Notes: generated by a model from the sequence alone, not told the origin. A DNA stretch of 64,000 bases from Phascolarctos cinereus (GCF_002099425.1 NW_018343969.1:2070001-2134000), one strand, 5' to 3'; counted from the first letter of the stretch, positions 1 through 11,530 are shown. Program-made: numbers and translations.

Positions 1-765
1 ACAAACAAAACTAAAACCCCAAACACTGTGTAATTATAATGATTCAAAGTTGGCTCTGAGAAAGAGATAGGAGAATGAACCTTTCTCTGTTCCTTGAAGA
101 GGTAAGGGACTATGAGTATGAAATACTGCATGTATTACTGGACTTTGATGACGTTTTGGGTAGTTTTGCTAAACTGGTTTTCTTTTTTCTCTCCTGTTCC
201 TTGCTATAGGAGATGGCTCACTGCATTAGAGAAGGGACAGGGATATATTGGGGAATTAAAATGTTGTTTAAAAAAAAGCTGTAATTTTTAAGTGTAGTTA
301 GAAACCCTAAATAAACAGATTATCCTGTGGTTATACCAGTAACTTCTCCAACTTTCTTGTTTGCTATGTCTTATCTATGCAAAGCTATATTTTTGGCATT
401 TGCTGTGATTAAGAAGAATTTCATAAAATCAATATGGAACAAGAATGTGGGTGTGACTGTCCAATATGATTCCAAGTTTTGAGAAATTGCACAATGCCCA
501 AAAGGTGATACATTCTATTAGTAATTATGGTTATTTAAAAATTAAAGTATTACTTTTTCTCTCATTTTAGGTGCATTTTTTTCACATGGATATTAAGTTG
601 TTGGGACATAAACACTTATTAAGTTGTTTTGACTTAATAAATAAAATCATTACATATTTGTTTTGACCTAGATTTGCTGTGGAAAATTTACTGTGATACC
701 AAGGTTGTCTGAGTGCCTGATGAAGTTTGGGAATATCTGACAACCCGTTAAACATATCTCTTCAG
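1..765. other. Unassigned intergenic sequence
   Basis: I see no gene, known repeat or structured element here. The sequence is AT-rich with short homopolymers only. Confidence 0.5.
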
Positions 766-776
766 TAGTTATTTAC

Positions 777-941
777 ATGACTTTTTCTTTCTTTCTTCCT
801 TTTTTTTTTTTGAGGCAATGGAGGTTAAGTGACTTGCCCAAGGTAACACAGCTATCTAATAAGTGTCTGAGGCCTATTTTGAACTCACGTCCTCCTTTTT
901 CCAGGGCCAGTAATCGATCCACTGCACCACCTAGCTGCCAC
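777..941 (-). mobile_element. MAR1-type CORE SINE
   Basis: Read on the minus strand it begins with the tRNA-like head (ctaggtggtgcagtgga), has the 'gtgtcttgggcaagtcactt' type body and ends in a T-rich run that is the poly-A tail. Imperfect 11-bp target-site duplications flank it (tagttatttac at 766-776, tagtcatttac at 942-952), so both ends are known and it inserted by LINE-type retrotransposition. Confidence 0.85.
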
Positions 942-969
942 TAGTCATTTACTTTCAATCAAAGAAGGC

Positions 970-1716
970 CATCAGCTGTTGAAATCTTTGCTCTCTCTCC
1001 TTTCACTCTCATCTTAATGCCTTACAATTAGGTTTCCTAATCTTTCCACCAAAACTGCTCTTTCTAGTTACAATCTCTTAATAATTCTTTAATTGCTCAA
1101 TTTAATGGCCTTTTCTCAATCCTTTCTCTTCATTAGTCCTCAGCAGATTTTGACACTGTTGACCACCTTCTTCTCGATACTCTTTTTTTTCTAGGTTTCA
1201 GACACCATTCTCTTGGTTTTCCTCCTATCAGACCATTCCTCCTCAGCATTCTTTGCTGGATCCTCATTCAGGTCATGCCCCTAACTGTAAGTATTCCACA
1301 AAGCTCTGTCCTGGATCCCATTCTTCTCCTTCTCTACAACTTCACTTGATGATCTCATCAGATCCTGTGGATTTTATTATCATCATCTTTATATTGATGT
1401 TCTCAACACTATTTATTCTGCCCTAACCTCTCTGCTGACCTCCAATCTTGCATTGCCAGCTGCCTTTCAGACATCTTGAATTGAATGTCCAGTAGATATC
1501 TTAAACATCACATGTTCAAAACAAAACTCAATGTCTTTCCCTCAAATCCTACCCACTTCTAAATTTCTCTATTACTTTAGAGAGCAATACCATCCTCCCA
1601 AGACCTCAGGCTTGTAACTTAGATGCCATACTAGACTTCTTACCATCTCTCTTCCCTTTCCCCACTCCATATCCAATCTGTTGACAAGGCCTCTAGATTT
1701 CACATTTGCAACAAAG
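970..1716 (+). mobile_element. LINE L2 reverse-transcriptase fragment (5' part)
   Basis: Frames on the plus strand resemble the L2 RT: a decayed 'STKTALSSYN' stretch, 'ADFDTVDHLLLDTL'-like sequence near 1145-1185, 'VPQSSVLDPILLLLYN' near 1280-1345 (family form GVPQGSVLGPLLF) and 'SRYLKHHMFKTKLNVFPSNPTHF' split over stops near 1490-1570. Many frame breaks indicate great age. A second LINE (1717-2660) splits this copy, and L2 resumes at about 2661. Confidence 0.75.
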
Positions 1717-2660
1717 TATGGCTCAATTCTCTGCTGCTTGTGCTAATGTTGGCCTAACAATTAAGACCAAGAGAACATAGATTCTCCACCAGCCAGCACC
1801 ACACCATCTATACAACCATCGGTTATAGCAAATGGAGAAGTTTTGGATACTGTGGATAAGTGTACCTACCTTGGCAGTATACTTTCCAAGGATGTACGTA
1901 TAGATGATGAGATTGACACACACATTGCCAGAGCTAGCTCAGTGTCTGTGAGGCTCTGAAGAAAAGTGTGGGACAGAAGGGGTATTAGGATGCCTACCTA
2001 ACTGAAGGTCTGCAGAACCATTGTGCTGACCTTACTGTTGTATGCCTGCGAAACCTGGATAGTCTGTTAGCAACATGCCCGGAAACAGAATTGATTCCAT
2101 TTTAATTGTTTTAGGAAGATTCTGAAGATCACCTGGCAAGAGAAGGTACAGGACACTGAAGTCCTTTTTTGAGTGAAACTGCCAAACGTTCCAACTCCAC
2201 TGCAGAGAGCATAACTCCATTGGACTGGCCTGGTTCAGATGCCAAATGTAAGATTGCCTAAAAGACTCTTTTACAGAGAACTCACATATGATAGGCACTA
2301 CATGAGGGTCAGAAGAAGCCATACAAGGACACTGTTAAAGTCTCTCTGAAGAACTTCAGAATCAATTGCATGATATAGGAGACACTGCAAAAGAGCACCC
2401 AGCATGGCATGCCTTCATCAAAGAAGGAGCTGTGCTTTATGGGTGAAGCAGAATTGCAGTAGCTCAAAAGAAATGTGGGATGCATAAATTTAGATATCTG
2501 CACTCCAAATGTTCATATGGACTAGTTGTACTCAACTTGTAGAGCATTCCAAGCTCACATTGCTCTGATCAGCCACAGTGGGACACACTGTACCTTGACT
2601 CCACATAGTGATGTCATTTTGGTCTTCTTCCAGAACAAAGACCAACCAACCAGCGAGTAA
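1717..2660 (+). mobile_element. RTE-like LINE, ORF2 C-terminal end and 3' tail
   Basis: Plus-strand reading gives 'EVLDTVDKCTYLGSIL', then 'DDEIDTHIARASS', a 'KVWDRRGIRMP' motif and 'LLLYACETW', the layout of the region downstream of the RT palm in RTE-related non-LTR retrotransposons. A decayed C-terminal zinc-finger-like segment follows near 2500-2570. The 3' tail (about 2600-2655, 'gatgtcattttggtc...') is shared, in reverse complement, with the repeat at 52545-53065. It inserted into the L2 copy, so it is younger than that L2. Clade assignment within RTE-like elements is uncertain. Confidence 0.65.
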
Positions 2661-3320
2661 GCCCTCAACACCTCATACTTTCATTACTACAATAGCCTGC
2701 TAGTGGGTCTTCCTGTCTCAAGTCTTTCCCAACTCCATTCCATTCTCTATTTAGCCACCACATTGATTTTCCTAAAGTGTAGGCCTGATGATGTCATTGC
2801 TTCCCCCTACACAATAAATTCCAGTGGCTCCCTATTTCTTCCAGAATTAAATATAAAATCTTTTATTTGATATTCTAAGTCCTTTATAACCTAGACCATC
2901 CCTCTACTACTCACTTTTCTAGTTTTTTTTTTTATGCCTTATTCCCTGCCTTGTACTCTTCAATACATGCACACTAGCTTCTTTGTTGCCCCATGAAAAA
3001 GACACTTGATAATTTAGCTCCAAGAATTTCCTTGCCTGGAATGCTCTCCTGCTTCATCACTGGCTTACTTTAAGTCCCAGCTAAAATCTTATCAGGAAGC
3101 CTTCCTCAGTTTCTTTTAATTTTAGTCCCTTCCCTCCATTAATTACTTCCTATTTATCCTGTATGGAGTTTGTACATATGTTTTTGCTTATTATTACTCC
3201 CCCCCCATAGCTCTTTGAAGGCAGAGATTTTTGTCTTTTTTTTTTTGCATCACTAGCACTTAGCACCTTGCTTGTCACATAGCAGGCAATTAGTAAATGC
3301 TTTTTGACTATCTTCAAAGG
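2661..3320 (+). mobile_element. LINE L2 3' part (continuation of 970-1716)
   Basis: It contains the usual L2 order: 'tactacaatagcctgctagtgggtcttcctg', a 'gtcattgcttccccct' segment, 'tggaatgctctcc', 'ggaagccttcctcag' and the 3' end 'agcacttagcaccttgc...tagtaaatgctttttga'. Position and strand fit the same L2 copy interrupted by the LINE at 1717-2660. Confidence 0.8.
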
Positions 3321-3614
3321 TTTGAATTTAGTATTTTTTTTACATCTGTTGAATTTTGCTTTTGAATTGCCATCTCATGCATTACAGCTCTGTCTATGCT
3401 TTCTAATAGATATAGCATTATTATGACAGTTATATGGCAATATGCAAACTAGCATTTCTTACATATGTTTAAATCTGGCTGTGCACTATCTTCATTTAAT
3501 TGTCTAGTAGTAATACTTCAGTTCATACTCAAAACACTTCAGTAACTTGATAAAGTTTTAAAGACATTTGTTTTGCAAATCAAATACATTATAAAGCAAA
3601 TATTCAGACCAACC
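3321..3614. other. Unassigned intergenic sequence
   Basis: Nothing recognisable was found; AT-rich sequence. Confidence 0.4.
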
Positions 3615-3645
3615 AATTAAAACACATTCATTAAACACCTACCAT

Positions 3646-3935
3646 ATCTAAAAGGGGAATGTCTATGCCTGTGAAGACATTCCCCAGAGAAATGGGGTAG
3701 ATGAGAACAATTTGTTCCAATGGCCATGATGGTGGCTGAAGCAGGCAGTAGGAACTACTTAGAGCTTGGTCAGACATCAAAGATGTCAAGGTCATTCACT
3801 GTACCCTAGGCCATTGTCAGTCCTTACTGTTACCTTGCCATTGGACTTAGATGACTCTGGAAAAGAGAGCGAAGCTGAAGACTTTGTGTAATTCTGCCTC
3901 ACTTAAATCCAATTCCCAGTCCTCTCTAAAAAAAA
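3646..3935 (+). mobile_element. LINE-tailed SINE-like repeat (copy 1)
   Basis: The segment 3690-3890 matches the reverse complement of 52590-52850: 'gagaacaatttgttcca', 'ttggtcagacatcaaagatg', 'ccattg' and 'acttaaatccaattc'. It ends in an A10 tract. It interrupts an old L2/MIR-like sequence that continues at 3936. It is the same family as 26975-27185 and 52545-53065. I infer a SINE or 3'-end derivative mobilised by the RTE-like LINE at 1717-2660. Confidence 0.6.
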
Positions 3936-4290
3936 AATAGGACCACCACTAACCAAAACCCTGTGCAAAGCACTATGGTGTGTTGCTGGCAACACAAAAA
4001 CAAAAACACAACAATCCCTAGGAACTTCAGTTCTAACAGAAAAGACAACATGTGCGCATATAAGTATACATGAAATATATACAACATTCCATCTCCTGAC
4101 TTTCTGACTTTGTACTTGCAGTTCCCTCTTTCTGGAATTCTCTCCTTCCTAAACTCTGCATCCATTCTTTCCAGGTCTCCTTTAAAATCCAGCTCAAATT
4201 CCTGGAAATAGGATTTTCAAGGTCCCAGCTCCCTATCCAGTGTCTTCTCTCTGGGGTTACTTTCCATTTATATTGTAACTATTTTATATG
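3936..4290 (+). mobile_element. L2-related fragment
   Basis: The stretch 3948-4075 follows the familiar 'gtgcaaagcact...caatcccta...aggagcttca...cacatataagtatac' series. The stretch 4085-4290 follows the L2 3' body ('cattccatctcctgac...ctggaattctctcc...ccagctcaaattcctgg'). The first 30 bases of this copy may lie at 3615-3645, before the inserted repeat. Confidence 0.5.
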
Positions 4291-5249
4291 TTTTGCCAGC
4301 AAAGGTCACTGAGACTGCCTCAAAGCAAGACCTTCTCTTGAGAGTTCTACTATACTCTGCCCTCCAGTAGGTAGAGAAAAATAAATAAATGAGATGGAAA
4401 GGTCCCTGGCACAAAGCTGGCAGTGGGTTTGGACAGAATGAAACTAGTTCCTTTTGGAAAGTTTTGATGAGGGCAGTAGTCCCAGCTCAATGTGATTTCT
4501 GTTCTACATAAAGTAAAACAAAAATGAAAAGCAAACAATAAAACAAAGAAAATAATTTTTTAAAATATGTATTGCAAATAGAATCCATGAAATATTTCTG
4601 TCTTTTAGGCAATCTGTTGATTACCAAGGCAGGCTGGTGATCTCCCAGCCAGTTGAATTTAGGGCACTCAAACACCCACAGACTTTCCTTCTTCTGCATC
4701 TTGTAAAGCAAAACACAGACTTAGGATGCCATTTAAGTAATTTCATCTTTGTTAAATCAACTTTTAAAAAAGTAAATAACAAAGTAAAACAAGGCTAAAC
4801 GTGCAAACATCAAAATAACCTTCTAATTAACCTTGTCACTGATTGTTCTGGGCATGAAATAAAATGGGGAAAGGGAAGTGGAGTAGATTCATCAGAATTG
4901 GTTCCATCCAGAAACCAAAATTTAATTTCTTTCTGCTGGATTTCCTTAATAATCCAACTATGAGCCAGGGAAAGGAAAAGTCTACAGGTAGCTAAGAGAC
5001 TTTTAAATGTCCTGGGAACAGTTGTGCATCTGTCACTAACTCCACTATTTTTTCTTTCTCACTCTCTTCCTATCCCTCTCTACAGAAATGTTTAAAACTC
5101 CTGCTATACTGGAAATACCACCTTCCAACCTTGATGCCTTTGGAATGTGATAGAAATATAACTTCCAGGGTCTTTGGTGCCTTAGGCTTCCATGAAAGCA
5201 ATCATTTCACCCTTGTCAAAAGGGCATATTACATAGTTTTTGCATGATG
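4291..5249. other. Unassigned intergenic sequence
   Basis: No gene or repeat is recognised. The minus-strand frames at 4350-4711 have no domain and no coding signature. Confidence 0.4.
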
Positions 5250-5385
5250 TCTCCCCAGTTAGACTGTGAGCTCCTTAAAGTCAGAGGATTTCTTTGGAGT
5301 GTGTGCATTCTTTGTATCCCCAATGCTTAGCACAATGCCTGGCACATAAGTGCTTAATAAATGATTGTTAATGGACTGACTGACC
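5250..5385 (+). mobile_element. LINE L2 3' end
   Basis: It carries the diagnostic L2 tail: 'agactgtgagctcctta', 'tttgtatccccaatgcttag' and 'tgcctggcacataagtgc' ending in 'ttaataaatgattgtt'. Confidence 0.85.
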
Positions 5386-5389
5386 AGGT

Positions 5390-6470
5390 GATTTTGTGGA
5401 AGAAGGAACTAGCAGCTGAAAGGATGAGAAAATCATGTACAAGGAGGCATGCACTTAAGTTGAGTTTTGAAGGAAATGAGATTCTAAGCAGGGCGGTTAG
5501 GGCATGGACAGCCAATGTAAAGGCAGAGATCTTGCAGATAGAGAGTGATGTGTAAGGAAGAACAAGAAAGTCAGTCTCATTTGAAAAGCCAAATAGAAAA
5601 GTTTATATTTGAGCCTAAAGGCAAGAGGAAGTTACTGGAATTTATTGAGTAGTGGAGTGATATAGTCAGATCTATGCCTTTGAAAAAATTACTTTATTCA
5701 CTTAGTGAAGGATGAACAGGAGGAGACCGAGACTTGAGGCGGTGATATCAATTAGGAGGATATTATAAGCACCCAGGGAAGAGGTGAAGCAGTTTGATCT
5801 AGTGATATTTATGTGAAAATTAGGAATTGAGAATAAAGCTAAGGTTGAGGACCTGAGTCACTAGAAGGATGAAATAGAAATATAAAAGTTCAGAAGAGGA
5901 ATGAGTTTTAGATAATGAATAATGACTTTTGTTTTAGACAGCTTGTGTTCAAGATGCCTATCATATATTAAGACTGAAATGTCCAATAGATGGCTGAAAA
6001 GGAGTGACTTGAGCTCAAGATAGAAAATAGGCCTAGATAGGCAGCTCTGGGATCAATCTGTAGAGAGCAGATAATAAAATTTATGGGAGCAGATATTGTC
6101 ACTAGATGAGAGAAAGAAAAGAAGAGGCCCTAAAATAGAGCTTTAGGATATACCCACAGTAAAGCAGTAAAAGAGATTGAGGAGTCAGGCTGGTAGAGGA
6201 CCAAGACAGCAGAATGACAAAAATCCAGAGGAGAGAATGTTTACAGGAGAAAAAAAGTGATAAAAAGTATAAAATGCCACAGAGAAATCAAGCATGAAGA
6301 TTGAGAAAAGGCTACCAGATTTGATAATCAAGAGGTCATTAGCAATTTCGTAGTAGGCAATATTAGTTCAGTGATGAGACCAGGAACTAGATTGGAAATG
6401 GTTAAGGAGTGCGTTAGAGAAGTAGAAGCAAGGAGTAGTTCAAGGAACTGTGGAATGATTCTAATGCATT
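5390..6470 (-). mobile_element. LINE L2 (RT to 3' region)
   Basis: On the minus strand, about 6440-5900 gives a decayed L2 RT: 'NDLLI', then 'SSILGPLLFFL' (family form GSVLGPLLF) and 'YDRHLEHKLSKTKVI' (family form NRHLKLNMSKTELL). The stretch 5860-5400 matches the L2 3' body in reverse ('tagtggagtgatatagtcag', 'ggaggatattataagca'). It contains the source segment 6225-6362 of the local duplication described in the findings. Confidence 0.75.
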
Positions 6471-6899
6471 AAACTCAATTTAACTCACCAAGTGTTAAGT
6501 GGCTCCTGTGCAAAAACCAAGGTTCTGGGAATGCAAAGAGAAAATGAAAAACAGTGCTTGTGTTTTAAGTGCACTTGGTGGGAATCCCAGGTGGTGGTGC
6601 TGCCTTAGCATTAAAAACCTTTAATGATGTCTTGCTTTTGCTAAATCTACTAGAAATTAATTTACTAGCAAAAGTAAATTGTATGAAATTTGTCCAGCAG
6701 GGGGCACTACACCAAAGAGATCAGTCAAATGCTTTACTCTGAGTGCACGCTCTGAGCTGGTGCTGGGGGACAAACTCTCCCTAAGAACTCAGTGTCCTCA
6801 CTGCCCAAAAAAAGGCAGTTAGCCTACAAAATCTTACCCTACTCCTCTCTTCCACCATTCCAAGTCCATGTGCGCTGGCCTAGAATTTAACAATGATCT
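6471..6899. other. Mostly unassigned; weak L2/MIR-like tail at 6478-6575
   Basis: The stretch 6478-6575 weakly resembles the 'catttattaagtgcctactatgtgcca' tail of old repeats. The rest is unassigned apart from the CTCF-like motif entered separately. Confidence 0.35.
6694..6709 (+). promoter_or_regulatory. CTCF-like binding motif
   Basis: The 16-mer ccagcagggggcacta fits the vertebrate CTCF core (CCASYAGRKGGCRSTA) at every position. CTCF is the zinc-finger protein that anchors chromatin loops and insulators. The site is not inside any SINE I can see. Sequence match only; occupancy is unknown. Confidence 0.55.
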
Positions 6900-7144
6900 T
6901 TTTGTTGTTCAGTCATATCTGATCCCTTGTAACCCCATTTGGGGTTTTCTTAGCAAAGATAGTGAAGTAACATGCCATTTCCTTCTCCAGCTCATTTTTT
7001 ACAGATGATGACCTGAGATGAATTGGATTAAGTGACTTGCCTAGACTCACATAATAAGTGTTTGAGGTCAGATTTGAACTCAGAAAGATGAGTCTTCCTA
7101 ACTTAAGGCCTTGTACTGTATCCATTGTGTCACCAAGCTGACCC
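6900..7144 (-). mobile_element. Long-form MAR1-type SINE
   Basis: A perfect 11-bp target-site duplication, aacaatgatct, lies at 6889-6899 and 7145-7155. On the minus strand the element runs from the tRNA-like head through the CORE body to the long 3' part ('tttgctaagaaaaccccaaa...atatgactgaacaacaaa'). Confidence 0.9.
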
Positions 7145-7155
7145 AACAATGATCT

Positions 7156-7821
7156 AGGCATATGGAAAATAATTACCATTTCAAATGCTAAAAAGTTTAT
7201 GATCTATATGATCAAATAGCTTGAGACCACCATCCCTGATATGTGGGAAATCTGTTCTCTGTCTACCAACCTCATCCAACTGCTTCTTCAGTATTCATGT
7301 AGTTTATTAAATCACCATAAAGCCAAATAGCAATGACTCCTCCCTAATAGAACATTTCACTCACCTCTCTTGGAGTAAGTATCTTCCTATACCTGAAGAG
7401 GTGGAAAATATGAAGGGAAGCCCACTGGTGTGATGTCACCGGCTGCAGAAACTTCATGGCAGCTATGATTCCTGTCCTGCTCTGTTCCTTCCTCTGCCCC
7501 CTTCTGTGTCTCTCCAGTGCAAAACCTTAGTCTCATCTCTATCTAACAATTCCTGCCTCAGAAATGTGGATCTTCAGGATATAATTTAACTCTTCTTTCC
7601 CCATTTCTGTGGTTACACTTGGTTGACAGCAAACATCAACCATCAGATGACCAACAGCAGCTATATGGTCCACCATTGACCCTTCATTTTTCCTTACTTT
7701 AAACCATATGGAATAGAAAGAAAGGGGGAATCATTAGACTCTCTTCCCTTAAACTGGAAAAGGGCAAAGACTAAATAGCTTTTTTAAACAAAAATTTGTA
7801 TTTCATTAAACATTTATCAAC
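7156..7821. other. Unassigned intergenic sequence
   Basis: No repeat or gene was recognised. Confidence 0.4.
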
Positions 7822-7959
7822 CCAGAGGAGAGAAAGTTTATGGGAGGAAAAAAGTGATAAAAAGTATAAAATGCCACAGAGAAATCAAGCATGAAGATTG
7901 TGAAAAGGCTACCAGATTTGATAATCAAGAGGCCATTAGTAATTTTGTAGTAGGCAATA
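7822..7959 (-). repeat. Second copy of an L2 segment (direct repeat of 6225-6362)
   Basis: Ungapped alignment to 6225-6362 shows about 8 differences in 138 bases (about 94% identity), in the same orientation. It ends where the L1 3' end begins. L2 copies elsewhere in this window are far more diverged from one another, so this is a local duplication and not two L2 insertions. Confidence 0.8.
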
Positions 7960-8378
7960 AAACTTAATAATCATTTAAATTTTTTTTGAGTTCCAGATTC
8001 TCTCTATTCCTCCTACCTGGCCCTCCCCCCTCCTTGAGAAAGCAAGCAATTTAATATTAATTTTACATGTGAAGTCACAAAAAAAAATTTCCTTATTAGC
8101 CATGTTGCAAAAGAAAAGACAGACAAAAAATACAACAAAAAAGTAAAGTTTCAAAAAGTACGCTTTCATCTGCACTCAGAATTTGTCCATTTTCTCTTTG
8201 AAATGGATAGCATTTTTCATCATGGGCCCTCTGGAATTGTCTTGAATGACTATTTGGATCACAGTAACTAAGTCTTTCACAATTCATCATCCATATAATA
8301 TCACTGTTACTGTGTCCAGTGTTTTCCTGGTTCTGCTCATTTCACTTTGTATGAGTTCATACAAGTCTTTTCAGGTTT

Positions 8379-8600
8379 TTTGTTTTAAAATTTTTATTCA
8401 TTTTGAACTTAAATACAAAAAGACTCCCCCCCTAAAAAAAAAGAGAACGTCAACATAAAGGATTCAATATAAAACCATGAATTTCCATTTTAGTCTATTT
8501 ACTTTAAATGTGTGTGTGTGTGTGTTGTGTGTGTGTGCGTGTGTGTGTACGACAAATACTATACATTGTTTTCAAAGTTACCTCGCTTTTCTGTGCTTCC
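8379..8600 (-). mobile_element. Poly-A-tailed insertion inside L1-A, family unknown
   Basis: L1 sequence is continuous across this stretch if it is removed ('caagtctttt' to 'caggtttctctgaaacc'). Imperfect duplications flank it (tcttttcaggttt at 8366-8378, ccttcccaggttt at 8599-8611). On the minus strand it ends in an A-rich tail (8379-8400) and contains a (CA)n tract (8507-8548) and a G7 run. It looks retrotransposed. I do not recognise the family. Confidence 0.5.
8507..8548. repeat. (TG)n microsatellite, imperfect
   Basis: Interrupted TG dinucleotide run inside the insertion at 8379-8600. Confidence 0.9.
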
Positions 8601-10413
8601 TTCCCAGGTTTCTCTGAAACCATTCTGCTCTTTATTTTTTATAGCACTACAGTGTTCCATCAAAATCACATACCACAGCTTGTTCAGCCATTCCCCAATC
8701 GATGGGCATCCTCTTGATTTCAAATTCTTTACCATCATAAAAAGAGCTGATATAAATATTTTTGCACAAATATGTCCTTTTTTTTCTTTTATCTTTTTTG
8801 GAATACAGATATAGTAGTGGTATTGTTGGGTCAGAGGGTATGCACAGTTTTATAGTTCTTTGGACATAGTTCCAAATTGTTTTCCAGAGTGGTTGGACTA
8901 GTTCACAATTCCACCAACAGTGCATTGGCGTTCTAATTTTTCCACATTCCCTCCAGCATTTCTAATTTTCCTTTTATGTCATGTTAGCCAATATGATAGG
9001 TATGAGTGGTGTCTTAGAGTTGTTTTAATTTGCATTTTTCTAATCAGTAGTGATTTAGAGCAGTTTTTTCATGTGACTACAGATAGCTTTGATTTCCTCT
9101 TCCGAAAACTGCCTGTTCATATCTTTGTTCATTTATCATCTGGGGAATGGCTCTTATTTTTGTAAATTTAGCTCAGTTCCCTATATATTTGAAAAATGAG
9201 GTCTTTAACAGAGAAATTTGCTGTAAAAGTATTTTCCCAGTTTCCTGTTTTCCTTCTAATTTTGGCTATATTAATTTTGTTTGTGCAAAAGCCTTTTAAT
9301 TATATATAATCAAAATGGATCATTTTATTTCTTGTGATATTCTTTATCTCTTGTTTGCTTATAAACTCTTCCCTTATCCAGAGATTTGATAGGTACATTT
9401 GTTAATGCTCCCATAATTTATTTATGATATCACCTTGTTTATCTAAATCATTTATCCATTTTGACCTTATTTAGTTATGTGGTATGAGATGTTGTTCTAT
9501 GCCTAGTTTCTTCCAAACTGCTTTCCAGTTTGCACAGCATTTTTTGTCAAACATTATGTTCTTACCCCAAAAGCTTAGATTTTTGGGTTAATCAAACACT
9601 AGATTAGCATGGTCATTTACTGCTATGTATCATATGTCTAATCTGATCTACTGATCCACTAACTCTATTTCTTAGCCAGTACCAGATTGTTTTGATGATT
9701 ACTGCTTTGTAATACAGTCTGAAATCTGGAATTGATAGGTCACCTTCCTTCATATTTTTCTCCATTGGTTCTCTTGATATTCTTGACCATTTTTTGTTCC
9801 ACATGAATTTTGTTATTATTTTTGAACCATATAAAATAATTTTTGGTTGTTTGGGATGTCACTGAATAAGTAAATTAACTTAGGCAAAATTGTCATTTTT
9901 ATTATATTGGATTGGCTTACCCAGGAGCAATTAATATTTCTCCAGTTGTTTAGATTTGAATTTATTTGTGTGAAAAGTTTAGTAATTGCATCCATATAAT
10001 CCCAGGGTTTGTCTTGGTAGGTAGATTACCAAGTATTTTATATTGTCTGTAGCTGTTTTAAATGGAATTTTTTTCCTACCTCTTGCTACTGGGTTTTATT
10101 GCTAGTATATAGATATGCTGATAATTTATGTGCATTTATTTTATATCATGTAACTTTGCTGAAGTTGTTAATTATTTCAATTAGTTTTTCAATTGATTCA
10201 CTTGGGTTCTTTAAGCATGTCTTTATATCATTTGCAAAGAATGATAGTTTTGTTTCTTCACTGTCTATTTTTATTCATTCAATTTCTTTTTTTTGGTCTT
10301 ATTGACATTTCTAGAACAACCTTGAATAAAAGTGGTGATAATGCACATCCTTTCTTCACCCCTGATCTTACTGGGAAGGCTTCAAGTTTATCTCTGTTAC
10401 AGATAATGTTTGC

Positions 10414-11454
10414 TGCAAATAACAAGTTTTGCACTTGCACACAAAAATCTCACCACATACCCTAACCTTATTTGGCTTCATCTTCGCTCCAAGAATACAT
10501 TCTTGCAGTCTTGCTTCTCAAAACTTCCCACCACCACCTCCCCAACCTTGCCCCTAGAAGCCCTTAAAGCCCCTGCATGGCTCCCAAAGAGCTGAGATGT
10601 ATTACAGACCTTCTAGTCTTCAGTTTTTGATAATAGAATTCAGAAAAGAAGCATCAGGAAGATTAGCTATTTTTTTTTGTAAGAAAAAGATTAGCAAGTA
10701 GACCAAATGGTTTTGGAGGAAGCAGGCCATGAGGGAATTCAATAATATATAATAATATAATGTATAAATTATCCCAAACCATAAAACAATTCAAAACATA
10801 TACATTTGTCAATTATTCACTGTGATGCTTAACTTTCCATCTATTATGGTACTGAGGTTATCTTTTAGAAATTGACATTTGCACAAATTAGTTCCCAAAC
10901 TAAGTAGCCTTGAAGAAAATACAATTTCTGTGGTTGTTGTGTGTGTATGTAGGTATTTATGTATGTTTGTGAATGTGGAAGAAGGGGGATGAGGAGCGAG
11001 AGAGGAGAGAGCATATTGGAAAGGAAGAGAGAAACAAAATAAAGAGAGCTGATATAGAAGAGAGAAAGAGGAGAGGGAAGAAGAGGTGAGACAGGAGAGA
11101 GTGGAAAAGTATTAAAAATGTTGATTGTTATCATGGAAGAAGCAGTGATGTGCAACTTGGAAGTAACACACACTTGAACATTATATATTTCATCCTTTTC
11201 TCTCTTTCATTTTTGCTCCATTTTGAAAAAAAAAAAAGCTAACCCCCTCAAAAACCCCGACAACAAAAACCAAACCAACAAACCAAAACCCAAAGGAAGA
11301 AGCTAAAAAGAAAATGCAAAAGATTTGAGCAATTCCCATGGTTCTCATGGGTTATGGAGAGTGATGAATGTAACTAGCTTTAAGAAACATTACTTGGGAT
11401 GAAAAAGAAATGGTGATGCAATAAATACATCTAAAATATATGTATATGCGTAGA
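10414..11454. other. Unassigned intergenic sequence
   Basis: No repeat family was recognised. The stretch 10977-11105 is purine-rich (GA-biased). The minus-strand frame at 10865-11173 is a low-complexity product of that bias. Confidence 0.4.

Positions 11455-11530
<76 letters not shown>
11455..11530. repeat. Compound (TG)n(AG)n(TG)n microsatellite
   Basis: A GA block (about 11465-11491) is flanked by TG blocks, the longer one at 11492-11530. Confidence 0.95.

Larger units (their letters stand above)
7963..10413 (-). mobile_element. L1-A: 5'-truncated LINE-1 (ORF2 C-terminal half plus 3'UTR)
   Basis: The minus strand carries the 3'UTR (about 7963-8300) and then ORF2 read upward. This gives 'MHCWWNCELVQPLWKTIW' (8870-8925), the cysteine-rich C-terminal region of L1 ORF2p, and 'SIPDFRLYYKAVIIKTIWYW' (about 9665-9725), the conserved segment before it. 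Near 10160-10400 are sequences from around the RT catalytic region. Homology stops near 10413, so the 5' two-thirds is missing, the usual outcome of incomplete target-primed reverse transcription. ORF2 is broken by many stops and frameshifts. A separate insertion sits at 8379-8600. Confidence 0.9.

Noticed and set aside
8920-10305. Several plus-strand frames of 60-90 residues
   Set aside because: They are antisense shadows of L1-A ORF2.
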